Source: Strigamia acuminata
Lineage: Eukaryota > Arthropoda > Chilopoda > Geophilomorpha > Linotaeniidae
NCBI GenBank assembly: GCA_949358305.1
Contig: OX442315.1
Coordinates: forward strand, 28,172,427 to 28,236,426
Direction: 5' to 3'
Length of the DNA: 64,000 nucleotides
The translations under genes were made by a program, and so were the position numbers. The notes beneath the pieces were generated by a model, which had not been told where the DNA came from, did no database searches, and worked only from the letters and a program-made list of their open reading frames with translations. The first letter of the stretch is position 1. Each line of letters opens with the position of its first letter. Positions 35,001 to 44,946 of this stretch are shown here, one piece after another.

Positions 35001-38000
35001 ATAAAAAAATAAACTTTTCATTTCACATCCCGCCAAGCGTGAACTTCAAATTTGTACAAATAGAATTAAAAGTCCACGGAATCGTTTTACGTTAATCCCC
35101 TACTTCCCTTCTTAATGAATCGCATTTCACACTAAACTTAATTTAATAAAACAATGAGCCGAGCGCGTTAACCTTTTCAATGCAAACATTAAAAAGCTAC
35201 AAAGCAGAATAGCGAGATAGAGATAGAACGAGAGAGAGAACGAGAGAGAGAGAAAGGTCTCGTTGTAACCTCTCTTTATAATTGCACTGCAATTTGATCA
35301 CTAGGCTTTCACATAAACAAATAACTGAGATTCCAAACACGACTTTAGTGCTTCCCCTACTTCTTCCCCACCCCCATACCAAGTCCTTCATCCATCCAAC
35401 CACCTGCCAACCTCATGGGAGTTTAAAGAGAGGCAAGTTTTCTAGAGAGGGGGCAGCTGTTTTATCGGAGCAATACAGACGAGAGACGTTCTGACCTACA
35501 GCTGAACATCAATTTTCGTTGCAAACAGGTCCCAATCGAATTCCACTCCCTTGTTGAATCTCTTTCCTCTCTCCATTGAATTTACAACTGAAAACACTAC
35601 AGCTCGCGTGCACAATTCAATTTGACCCCACCCTTTTTCCTTTAAAATGCAAAATGCGGTTGCAAATGCCTTTTCTTTTATTTTTTTTATTTTTTATTTT
35701 TTATCAAGCTATCACACTCATTTCAAAATCCAATTAAACACACAATTTGATTCTGTTATAAAGATAGAGATAGACCAAAAACACGAGATAATTGCACGAA
35801 GAAAAAAGAAAAAAAAGAAAAAAAACCTTTATGATTGTGATTTTTTTTTAATTAAAGCAAAAATTTAAATTAAAACAAAATTATATTTCACAAAAATAAA
35901 AACGTGATTGAAAAATAATAATTCTCTTATTTTTAAAATAGAAAAAAAGGTCGATACAAAAAAAAATCTGATATTATTAAATTCCACTCTCTTTTTTAAA
36001 AAAAAAAATTAAATAAATAAATAAATAAATAAATAAATTTCATAAAAAAAAGAGGCTTAGAACAACAAAAAGAGGTCTCAAAAAACAAAAGACAAAAAAA
36101 AAAAAGCACTGCCAATGCCAACCCTCGTCATTTCAAAATGAATTTTTCATTCATTACACATCAAAACTATCCCTTTGGCTACTCCAAACCCACGTCACCA
36201 CTCAACCTTTTATTGCGAAAGATCCAAGCTTTAAACTTCTTCAAACCCACTTCAAACAAAAACCAACGCAAATATCATTCTCCAAACTTCCCACAAACTC
36301 AAGCACCAACAAAATATTCACACAAAAAAAAACTATTTAAATTCCAACAGAATTACATATGGCCGCCATAAGGAGAACAGGCAAGAAAGTTATACGACCT
36401 TGGAATGTGGGTTTTAAGACCTCTCCAGCGACTTTAATCTTTATGGAAGTCTCGTTGGCATCTAAAGGAAGCCAGATCTCACTCACCCTAGCTTCTTGAT
36501 CAAAGTTGGGCATATTCCGAGGCGAAGGCGACGCATGCAGACAGCACTCGAGTGGGGATAAGTCAGCGCTAAGCCTGTCCATCTTCAACTCAAGGCCGTG
36601 GGGCGACTGGCCTCGTGGCAACAAATCTACTCAGCTCCAACCTGGCGTACTACTCTCCTGCTGACCGAATATTCTCGGCCGAGTGAACCAATCGACGCCA
36701 CCAGGCCACCTGTTGCCCTAGGCCAAGCAATCTAAACCGCCTTAAACTTGGCGGAATTTCTCACGTTTCAACTTGTACGCGCAGAGTCATCTTACGAATA
36801 GTGGGTCAACTAAAGCGCGTTGCTCGTACTCAATAAACTTGAAGCAAATAAATTAAATCATAGGTTTTTTTTTGGATTAGGTTGGCTTGGTAAATGTGTT
36901 GTATTTTCATGGTGGATGCAAACACTAAATCCTTTTAGTTTTAACATGTTTTATTATCTCTCAAGGAATACTCACTGAAATTTATTGCATAATTCAGTGG
37001 TAAAAGAAAAAATCAATGTTACGGGTCCCGTTCACGTTAAATTTTGATAATTTTGACAATTTTTGCTTCTTATAAAAATTTAAACATTTTTTTTTGGCAA
37101 ATTTCACAATTTTTTTGTTCAATAATTCTAAATTTTTGAAAAATTTGTCTATTTTTAGTTTGATATTTTCGAATTTATGGCAAATTTCACAATTCTTTGT
37201 TCAATATTTCCAAAATTTTAGCAAATTTGAATATTATTGGTTCAATGTTTACACATTTTGGAAAATTCAAACTCCGGTATAATTTTTTTTTATAAAATCT
37301 CAATTCGATTTAATTTTAACGTTACGTTTTAATTTTCTTCAGTTTAGTTTAACTTTAGAATTTGGCTTCATCTACATTTGCTGAAGGTCCCCTACTGACC
37401 GGAAGTTCACCCCAAGTAGTAAATAACAGTTGATAACATTTGCTAAGTCAAACTCGAAGTTTATTTTTATCAAATTAACGATCGAAGTTCATTTGAACAA
37501 TAATTTTACCATCCGTAAATCACACGCATTTAAATTCAAAAATTCCATATTCCATATCTTTGAATTATTGAATCGTTCCCTTCTTTAGCTCCGGGCCCCC
37601 CACGTCGGATGGTGTTATTTAATAACTGACGAATTCCAAAAATTGGAAGCGAAAGACAACAAACACAACAGAACGTTCCACAAGATGTACCAAAACCAAA
37701 CTAACCCAACCATTCCATTCCACACAATCCAAATATTTACAAATGAACTCACACAAACACATGACACATTTATTATTCACACAAGCTTTAAACCACCTCT
37801 GCTGTTGTTCTGCATGCAAAATTCCAGAGTTAATCTTCCCCTATTAAGTATAAACCAACACATATTTGCCATTTCCAATAAACCATTAAAAACTTAATAT
37901 ATTTTAAACACGACCCACAATTCATTATCTTACACAACACGAACCCAAACATTGCGGTTAATATTTTCAAATCACGAAATTCTTCGAGTAATTGCTTTCC

Positions 38001-38337
38001 CCCATATGTAGAACAAGTAATCAATTTCTACTTGCGTTTCATTTCGAAACAATGATTTATGTCAACACATTGAAATGCGCTCCACTGGAAACCAATGCGG
38101 TTACACTAAAACACTTTCCACTCGAGCCTCGACACTTAATTAATATTCTAATCAAACAGCAACAAATTCGACAAATAGCCGCACAGAGACATCACATTCA
38201 CAAACCTTGCTTCTAACCCTTTGAACCCGAACTCGAACATGACCTCCATCTTTCTTGTGGCTTCTCGATTTGTTACCGGATTTCGTATGTCGTCTTTTCT
38301 TTTTCGGCGCGGGAGGAGCTCCTTTAAAACGCCACAT
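13418..38337 (-). CDS. TJP1: ZO-1 / polychaetoid (MAGUK: PDZ1-PDZ2-PDZ3-SH3-GUK-ZU5)
   Basis: Multi-exon gene on the minus strand. PDZ1 lies in 20954-21126 and 20798-20900 ('[19 protein letters not shown]'). PDZ2 spans about 20000-20087, 19810-19920 and 19376-19748. PDZ3 is at about 18650-18980 ('[17 protein letters not shown]'). SH3 is at about 18270-18640. GUK is at about 17241-18213 ('[20 protein letters not shown]'), without an obvious intact ATP site, as usual for MAGUK pseudokinases. Proline- and serine-rich tail exons occupy about 15489-17180 (ending 'NVDTLK'), and then come two alternative ZU5 terminal units. The candidate first coding exon is 38206-38337. ZO-1 links cell-junction membrane proteins to actin. 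PDZ1 '[19 protein letters not shown]' is diagnostic. The position of the first exon is an inference; the rest is secure. Two upstream alternatives are discussed in the findings. Confidence 0.92.
14494..15133 (-). CDS. ZO-1 terminal unit B: ZU5 exons (proximal copy)
   Basis: The second terminal set begins with the acceptor before '[14 protein letters not shown]' (about 15133). It encodes the same Ser-rich linker and ZU5 ('[20 protein letters not shown]', '[17 protein letters not shown]'), then '[11 protein letters not shown]' with a stop at 14494-14496. Intron positions match unit A. Both units are intact and open, which argues for selection on each. Confidence 0.85.
20101..20797 (-). other. 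ZO-1 intron within PDZ1-PDZ2, no extra gene seen
   Basis: About 700 bp between the exon ending 20798 and the exon starting at 20087. No domain or RNA gene is recognisable. Confidence 0.5.
21127..38205 (-). other. Candidate 17-kb first intron of ZO-1; no confident gene inside
   Basis: The sequence between the PDZ1 exon and the 38206-38337 exon is AT-rich with many homopolymer A/T runs and simple repeats (e.g. (aaat)n at about 36012-36040, gaga-rich at about 35216-35255, an atcc repeat at about 31185-31210). GC-richer islands at about 26100-26330, 27400-27800, 30780-31400 and 36360-36860 carry short open frames without recognisable domains. They could be alternative 5' exons, enhancers or promoters. 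A frame at 21212-21424 (minus, 70 codons, rich in K/D) is also unplaced. I could not identify any conserved gene. Confidence 0.5.
38206..38337 (-). CDS. Candidate first coding exon of ZO-1
   Basis: It is a 132-nt frame of exactly 44 codons from an ATG (38335-38337) to a good donor (AAG|GTTTGT). It is strongly basic (Lys/Arg/His-rich, e.g. [18 protein letters not shown]) and ends in phase 0. The PDZ1 exon at 21126 begins in phase 0 with [10 protein letters not shown]. Joining the two keeps the frame and gives a basic N-terminal leader before PDZ1. No other start is visible for the PDZ1 exon in the intron, but a transcript would be needed to prove the splice. Confidence 0.5.
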
Positions 38338-38612
38338 TCTCCACCATCGACACAAATTCACGCGAAGACGTACAACTGGTTCATTTTACTTTACAATTGA
38401 CGTGTAACTTTATCATCTGTGCCAGTCTGTGATCAGTACGCACAAATTCTAATCCAATCAGCGCATAAAACTCGAGAGACCAATTTGTTTCCATCACTTT
38501 TTTTCACACCGTGGTCAATCAATCACTTGTATTTTATATTTCATGAAAAACAATACTCGATTTGATTGCTTAATTCTACCCAATTTCATTCAAAAAATAA
38601 ATTACCGTAGTA
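38338..38612. other. 5' flank of the candidate ZO-1 first exon
   Basis: AT-rich, no coding signal; it may contain the promoter. It ends at the inverted-repeat transposon. Confidence 0.35.
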
Positions 38613-38971
38613 CAGTAGCACCTCGATTATCCGAACTAATTGAGAGACATGGGTGTTCATAAAACCGGATAATCGAACATTAGATTTATACACATATTGT
38701 ACTGCATATGAAAATATTGTTACAAAGCATTAAAACCGACCAAAAATGGATAAAAATTGTCAAAAAACATTAAAACCGACCAAACATGGATAAAAATTGT
38801 CAAAAATCATTAAAAACCGATTGAAAATAGGTGAAAATCGTAAAAAAAAAACATTAACAATCGATTAAAAACCCGATAACAATCGTTAAAAAATCGATAA
38901 AAAATCGCCTGCTGCTGTTCGGATAATCGAACATTCGTATAACCGGTGTTCCGATAATCGAGGTTCTACTG
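38613..38971. mobile_element. Non-autonomous mariner/pogo (Tigger-like) MITE with TA target duplication
   Basis: The ends are inverted: CAGTAGCACCTCGATTATC at the left and, as the reverse complement at the right, CAGTAGAACCTCGATTATC. TA dinucleotides flank the element at 38611-38612 and 38972-38973. This terminus type is typical of Tigger/pogo elements, which target TA. A second inverted pair (ccggataatcgaacat near 38674 and ggataatcgaacattcgtat near 38920) lies inside. The interior is filled by a degenerate tandem array of about 40 bp. Confidence 0.85.
38718..38908. repeat. Tandem array of about 40-bp units inside the MITE
   Basis: Units of the form 'cattaaaaccgaccaaaaat...ggataaaaattgtcaaaaa' repeat with increasing decay toward the right end ('gattaaaaacccgataacaa'). 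Confidence 0.75.
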
Positions 38972-38973
38972 TA

Positions 38974-39398
38974 AAACTAAGTTTTATAGAAATCCTCTTT
39001 TCCGTTATTATCCCTGGATTTAATTTCTCGAGTCCAGGATATTAGCATGGAATCAAATGGAAAAAAGGATTTGTTAAAGAATTTATTCCATTTCATGTTA
39101 CGAATTTTAATTATCGTTTTATACACGCTACTACTGAGCCATTTACAAAACTCTAATCTCGCTCCATCGTATTATTAACATGTAAATAACTAATGTACAA
39201 CTCACCCACACATTAGCACAACTCCTGTAATGACCCAACACACACTTAGTAGTATTAATCGTTGCTGGCACTGAAAATTTCTCACAAAATACACAAATAC
39301 TTCCAGTTTTTCTTCTGAATAAACAAAATAAATGCTCAGAAAAACTTCAAAACATCAACTTTAGCTTAATCTTATCAAAATTTAACTACAAAACTTAC
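38974..39398. other. Spacer between MITE and CARD gene, no gene recognised
   Basis: AT-rich sequence with a short inverted pair (atccctgga / tccaggat near 39009-39042). No coding signal. Confidence 0.4.
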
Positions 39399-39402
39399 CA
39401 CT

Positions 39403-40473
39403 TCAATGACCCTTCAAGCTGTCAAGCAGCTTTAAAATAAATACAAAAAAAAAATATTATAATCCCAAAAAAAATAAAAATTAATGAAAAAAAAATTTTT
39501 AAAAATTTAAAAGTACAAATACCTCATCTTCATCAGCTTCGACGATCTCAGGTTTACTCTGACCTCTCACAGGACTCCTTACAGGTGAATTTCTGCTGTT
39601 TGTAAAATCTTGCAACGACAAACTCGTCCTACTTAACCGACTCATACTTTGCCTAAATTAGTCGACATGAAATTGCGTTTAATTCATATGCTTTAACATC
39701 AACATAAAATTTAATTTTCTATTTTCTATTAAGAATTCACCTGTTGTTTGTTGCCAAATTATCAAGATTTGCAAGCGCTCGGTCCCTTTCATCCTTCATT
39801 TCAGTATAACGATACCAAGCATCGTCTCTCTCTTTAACTGCCTGTGCTTTTTCTCTTAAAACCGCATCTCGTTCTTTTAGTGCGAGTTCAAACCCCATTT
39901 TTAATGCCTGGGACGGCGCTTTGTCTTCGTGACGGCCACCTGTGTCATAGAAAAAAGAAAATATTAACAACAAAAGACTCACCAAACAGAAAAATAGAAA
40001 TTCTATCCAAACAAAATAAATAAATATTCGTGTTTTCTGCTTAAAATAATTCAAATTTGTAAAAAAAAAAATAAAAAAATTACGTAATTACTTGTCCGGC
40101 AGTGAGTCATGTTGTTTACTAATTATTTAAACTCACATGGTTTGCACATGTCAGTTTCGATGACATCTAATTTTTTTTTAATTGAATAAATACCTGCATT
40201 GGCTACACCATAGCGATTTGTGAAATGCGGAGACAATCGTTCTAATTTTTTGTAAACTTCTTGAAATGCCCATAAATCTTTTTTCGATAAGAAGTCTAAA
40301 AAAGTTTCGGTTCTTAACGCAACGTTGTTTTCACGTAAAATAGCCGCTTCTTCTTCATTACTGAACACGCCTTTCTGTACTAATTCGGGGAGAAAGTGGA
40401 GAATATTAACATCACGTGTTAACGATTCTTTATATCGCTCTAGCAACAACGAAGCAGGAGAAGTGGGCGCCAT
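39403..40473 (-). CDS. CARD plus coiled-coil protein (MAGUK-type N-terminal module, DLG5/CARMA-like)
   Basis: Exons: start ATG at 40471-40473 down to 40137, 39741-39939, 39523-39652, and a short end exon from 39429 whose frame gives LLDSLKGH and a stop at 39403-39405. The first exon begins MAPTSPASLLLERYKESLTRD and carries a CARD-like six-helix segment through about residue 85. Exon 2 is coiled coil ('KERDAVLREKAQAVKERDDA', 'KDERDRALANLDNL'). The CARD resembles the N-terminus of DLG5, where it also precedes a long coiled coil and then PDZ-SH3-GUK domains. Read to the stop, the protein is about 230 residues. The exon ending at 39523 is phase 0. It could also splice to the ZO-1 PDZ1 exon. An in-frame extension 5' of the ATG also exists. 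The function is inferred only. Confidence 0.68.
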
Positions 40474-40909
40474 TTTGGACGCTTCTCGGCCTAATAAAGC
40501 CGAAGTGTCGAAGGTCACTATGCCAATGTCCTACCAAAGATTATGAAAAGTTGCTTAACGGTGCATTATGAGAAATATTTTTTTTTCTGTTCATCGAACT
40601 GCAACGCAAAACGAGAGAAACCAAATGTTTTCTGGAAAAGATGTTTATTATTACAACACTTAAATAATTTTTATTTTTTTTTATGTTTAAAATATAAAAA
40701 TTTTGCGTTTCAATTTTCTTCTGTTCTTTTAGAAAGTCGGAACTCTTGAATTTTATTTATTTATTTTTATTTTATTTAGGATTCTGGCTTCGCCGAGCTT
40801 TGCTGTGCCATCTAAGTTTCTGTAGAACTCGAATTAATGCATCATGGTGGCGCCACAGTGAACTTCCGGTTCTGCGCAATTTAAATTGTTGTAAATTTTT
40901 GGTAAAGTA
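40474..40909. promoter_or_regulatory. Divergent promoter region, CARD gene (-) / TIMM17 (+)
   Basis: About 435 bp between start codons. It includes 'aacttccggttctgcg' near 40861 (ETS/initiator-like), typical of TATA-less housekeeping promoters. A good acceptor-like site at about 40531-40532 means the CARD gene may have an extra 5' exon reaching into this region. Confidence 0.45.
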
Positions 40910-41975
40910 ATGGAAGAATACGCACGTGAGCCATGGTAAAAAGAACCGTTTTAGATTTTTATTGTGTAGAAAGATGTGGGGAAAAATCTATCTCTTACAT
41001 CTATCGTTAATACTGTAAAAAAAATATTGGTAAATTGTGTGTCGGAAGACACCGCATGGTTGATAAAATGCCGGTAGGCCTATGCTATTGGATGATGAAA
41101 TAAGAATGCGGCTAAGAAAAACAAAATTACTTTAAAAATATTAATTTTTTTTCTTTCAATAATTTCAGTCCATGGAGAATAGTAGACGATTGTGGCGGAG
41201 CTTTTACGATGGGAGCTCTCGGCGGTGCAATATTTCAAAGTATAAAAGGATTCAGAAATGCTCCTTCGGTAATTCAAAAATGAAGTAATTTCTGTAATTT
41301 AAATATTAATAAGACATTATTTTTGCATTAGGGAGTTAACAGACGTCTTTTAGGAAGTTTAGTTGCAGTTAAAGAAAGAGCCCCGATTGTTGGCGGTAAA
41401 ATTTCGTGATTTATTCAAATTTATATAGAAATTAATAATTTTTATTTTTGCTTTAGGTAATTTTGCTGTTTGGGGAGGTTTATTTTCAACTATAGATTGC
41501 TCATTAGTGCATATAAGAAAGAAAGAAGATCCTTGGAACTCTATAACAAGCGGTGCTGCCACTGGAGCGATTTTGGCAGTCCGAAGTACGTATTATTTTT
41601 CGACGTGAAATGATTAAAATTAATTGTAAAACAATTAATTTGTGTATTATTTAGATGGTACAGGTGCCATGGTTGGTTCTGCAGTAATTGGTACGATGCA
41701 AAAATGAATTTAATTTGTGATATTTGGGATAATTTTGATTTTGTTTTCTCAGGTGGTGTTCTTTTAGCGTTGATAGAAGGCGTTGGTATTCTATTCACTC
41801 GCTTCTCAGCAGAACAGTTTAAACCAAGTAAATAAATAAATAATAATAGAAAATTGACATAGATTGTGTTATTATTTAATTTTTTTGAATTAATTTTTTA
41901 GTAAATCCACAAATGGACGATCCATCGCAGTTATCTAGGGACGTGCCCGGTTTCAAGTCTTCGCAATATCAATAA
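40910..41975 (+). CDS. TIMM17: Tim17, inner-membrane protein import channel subunit
   Basis: Seven exons: 40910-40935, 41169-41268, 41332-41395, 41457-41585, 41655-41690, 41753-41827, 41902-41975. Every junction is GT..AG and keeps frame. Protein of about 167 residues: N-terminus [20 protein letters not shown], then the PRAT/Tim17 glycine-rich membrane segments ('[21 protein letters not shown]', '[30 protein letters not shown]') and the basic loop motif. Tim17 is the core of the TIM23 complex that imports presequence proteins into the mitochondrial matrix. Length and all four hydrophobic segments are normal. Confidence 0.96.
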
Positions 41976-42429
41976 AGATTTTTTTATTCTAATACGTTTG
42001 GAAATTTTTACCTAGTTGACGATTTTTTTGGACCTCATTTATTTATCAACATTAATTTCAGAGTTTAATGATAATAGTAATAATTATAAATTTTTTTTTT
42101 TTAAAAAAAGTTAATTTAAACCAGCCGTGTAAATATACAGTTCATAATTAGCATTTTTTTGTTTTTTGTTGCAACATGAAAATTAATAGTTGATCTGTTG
42201 TATAACTAGTCGTATGGAGGACCCACATGTAAATATTGCATAAATAAACTTGTGACCCAATCTGAAAATGACAGTTTATAGTTTTCTTCTATTCAGTAGT
42301 GACAATTTTATCTGCGTGCAGAGAGACATTTCTTTATTTTGCACGTGCAAACACATAATTAGCGACACAATATCGTTTTAACAACAATATTACTATAAAT
42401 ACGCACATAAGCAATAGTTTCACGCAGAT
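41976..42429. other. TIMM17 3' flank and tRNA upstream region
   Basis: The only notable feature is an AT-rich 3' flank, including AATAAA-like sites near 42241. No coding signal. Confidence 0.4.
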
Positions 42430-42501
42430 GGTCCCATGGTGTAATGGTTAGCACTCTGGACTCTGAATCCAGCGATCCGAGTTCAAATCTCGGTGGGACC
42501 T
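42430..42501 (+). tRNA. tRNA-Gln (anticodon CTG)
   Basis: 72-nt cloverleaf. The acceptor stem is GGTCCCA at 42430-42436 paired with TGGGACC at 42494-42500, with discriminator T at 42501. The D arm contains TGGTTAGCA. The anticodon stem CTGGA/TCCAG (42456-42460/42468-42472) encloses the loop CTCTGAA, giving anticodon CTG at 42463-42465. The T arm GTTCAAATC is normal. No intron. Confidence 0.95.
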
Positions 42502-42507
42502 TGCGCT

Positions 42508-42517
42508 TTTTTTTTTT
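42508..42517 (+). terminator. Pol III T-run terminator
   Basis: A run of ten T follows a few bases after the tRNA 3' end, as expected for RNA polymerase III termination. Confidence 0.85.
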
Positions 42518-43528
42518 GCTTTTATTTCAAAAACATTTTTGCACTATGTCAGAAAGACATTCTAAAATGTTTTTCTCAATGTTGTTGACAAAAGTTAAAG
42601 CGAGATATTTTTTAAACTAGTGTTTCAAAATAAATGTAAATTTATCAAAACAGCCATTAGATGGCGCCAGCAAGCGGATTTGCTCGAGGATTTGCTTCTT
42701 TGGTTCAATGAGCCGACCACATCTGGCCCAATCGAGCCACATCGCCAGACAATTTATCTATTTTTATAATATTTCCTTAACCTTGGACGAATAATTCGTC
42801 CAAGCCTTAACGGCCCCTTTTCAAATTTGTAACAGAACACAAATAATGCAATAGTTCAAACCTTTTATTTAAAAGTATATAAAATTAAGAATAACCCAAA
42901 AATTCAATACACTTATATAATTAAGACTATTTTATAGTTAATGAATACATATTTTCTTCTTCAGTCAGTCAGTTGCAGATTAAAGTACGACTCTAAAACA
43001 AAATATTAGTTCAAAACCTTAAATCCCCAAACTTAGTTCTATATATGTATTAATTTTTTTGTAACACTGTTACTAGCAGCATTTTTAACAGTAAAACAGT
43101 TAATTGATGTGTATAGTACGGTATTACAACGTATAATCCATATGTCTACTCTTCAATCCTAGAAATATACCATAAAATATAATTATGTCATAATACTGTG
43201 GTATTTCAAATCGGTTATGCTCACAATAGCAATAAACTACTGCAATGCGTTGAATTACAGGGAAAAAAGTAAAAATTACGTAAACTAAAGATTAAGCTGC
43301 CAACTGTATCACATAAAGTTCAAAGCATTAATAAATATATTAACAGAGTATAATAACCATTAATAAATACATCATACAGCAATCTTTAATCGGATAAGAG
43401 TTTAATAACTGTGAATTTTAGCTTAACACATTTATTTACTGATATAAAAATTGAATATTATTCTTTACAGTATTAAATTTGAGGAGTAGTGCTTTGTATA
43501 CGCTTAAATTAATTTGTTTATATTGTCC
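42518..43528. other. 3' flank of ARL6IP5-like gene 1
   Basis: About 1 kb without coding signal. It may include a long 3' UTR, since the AT-rich stretch runs down from the stop. The palindrome above is the only notable structure. Confidence 0.4.
42782..42804. repeat. Short perfect palindrome
   Basis: Two 11-nt arms (CTTGGACGAAT / ATTCGTCCAAG) around one central A. No known binding protein is implied. Confidence 0.6.
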
Positions 43529-44392
43529 TTACGATCCAGGGTCTTCTTGTCCCAAAGCTTCCAAAATTATTCCCATCGGTGTCTTTTTCAAACCCACAAA
43601 CTCAAGTTTATTCGAAAACTTGTTTTTAATATTCCGCAAACGCATTGAAGCGTGGATGAAAGCAACTATACAAAACAAAAACATTTTTTAAATAAATTCC
43701 ATTCGATTGAGTGAAAATAGGTTAAAATTACCGGCCATTGGTAGCAAAATACCAAACAGAAAAACTACAACCGAGCCCAGCATGTAAACAATGAAATATC
43801 CGCCTAAAATACGGACATGAATTAGTGAATTTAATACACGAATTATTTGGTAATCACAACCCACCTGTGAAAATAATGATTACACTCAGCACAGGATGGT
43901 CATGTTTGAATTTCAAAGCTGCTCTTTGTGAATTCGTTCCGTAATAAAACAAACCAAATGCAACTAGTATTGCCAGGAATCCATACAGCATCTTAACTGG
44001 ATGAATCAAGCTAAATTAATTGTATAAAAAAATTAAACAATATAAAAAAAATCAATTAATTTCTGCTTGTACGATGATGTCATTATAGAATGATATTATT
44101 TATAAGGGCGGGGTTCGTCTTACCCAACAATTAAGAAAATAACAACGGACAAAAGAAAATAATTCGACTGGTAGTAAAGAAGATTGTTCAAAACTCGATT
44201 TCCCCATTTTTCCGGATCCTTGAAATTTGGAACCTGAAACCGAGCGGATTCCAAAAGAAAATCGTCCAAGGGCCTCAGCGGTGCGATCTAGACGAGACAT
44301 ACAATTCGTTTTACTTTCTGTGAATGTTGAAAGTATTATCAGTTTAAATTAAAAGTGAAAACCTGAACATCCGAGTCCGTCTTAACCGACAT
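43529..44392 (-). CDS. ARL6IP5: ARL6IP5 / PRA1-family protein, copy 1
   Basis: Five exons: 44363-44392, 44124-44287, 43865-44010, 43732-43803, 43529-43665. The N-terminus [10 protein letters not shown] is joined to '[20 protein letters not shown]'. It is a PRA1/PRAF3 (JWA) four-helix membrane protein: paired hydrophobic segments ('[18 protein letters not shown]', '[20 protein letters not shown]', '[20 protein letters not shown]'). The tail '[20 protein letters not shown]' and '[12 protein letters not shown]' is diagnostic. Family members act in ER/Golgi membrane traffic and glutamate-transporter regulation. Exon phases are identical to those of the neighbouring copy 2. Confidence 0.92.
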
Positions 44393-44946
44393 GTCTGAGA
44401 CCGAAGTTGATTTGTGGGGCGAATTTAAGCAGACGCGACAGACGGCACCTGCACCAAACAATTAGTGGAATCGCCGACCAAGGTTAATGCAATTCTAGCC
44501 GAGATCAAACTTTGAACTTTTTGGATTAATTATGTAATTATAGTCAATTATAACAGACTTAAATTTTTAGTGAGGAATAACTGCAACAAAAATTTTTTTT
44601 TCTGTTTTGATATCAATTGGTGAAGATTCATTCTGTGACAAACAACGTTATGAAAAGAACAAATCTTCATCTAATTTTTCTTTTTTTCTTCTACAAAATT
44701 TATTCTGAGTGTTTACACAGGTTTTCACTTCTTCGCGAGCGGCTTTGGCTAGTATTCGTGCAATTTCCGCCAAAATAAAGACGTACAAATTGAATTATAT
44801 TTATTTTCAATTTTTATTTTGCTTAGATTAAAAACAAATACTTCGTCTGTAGTTAATCTATAAATGACACAGCGTCACAGCACAATTTATCACGAAAATA
44901 TTACACTTTTTCATTTTTTCAATATCTTTTAAAATAATTATTCAAT
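44393..44946. other. 5' flank of copy 1 and 3' flank of copy 2
   Basis: AT-rich with no gene recognised. It contains T-rich runs (44580-44600, 44670-44700). Confidence 0.4.

Noticed and set aside
36337-36624. 95-codon open frame on the minus strand in the long intron
   Set aside because: No recognisable domain, no good donor in frame compatible with the PDZ1 exon. Mentioned only as a GC-richer island.
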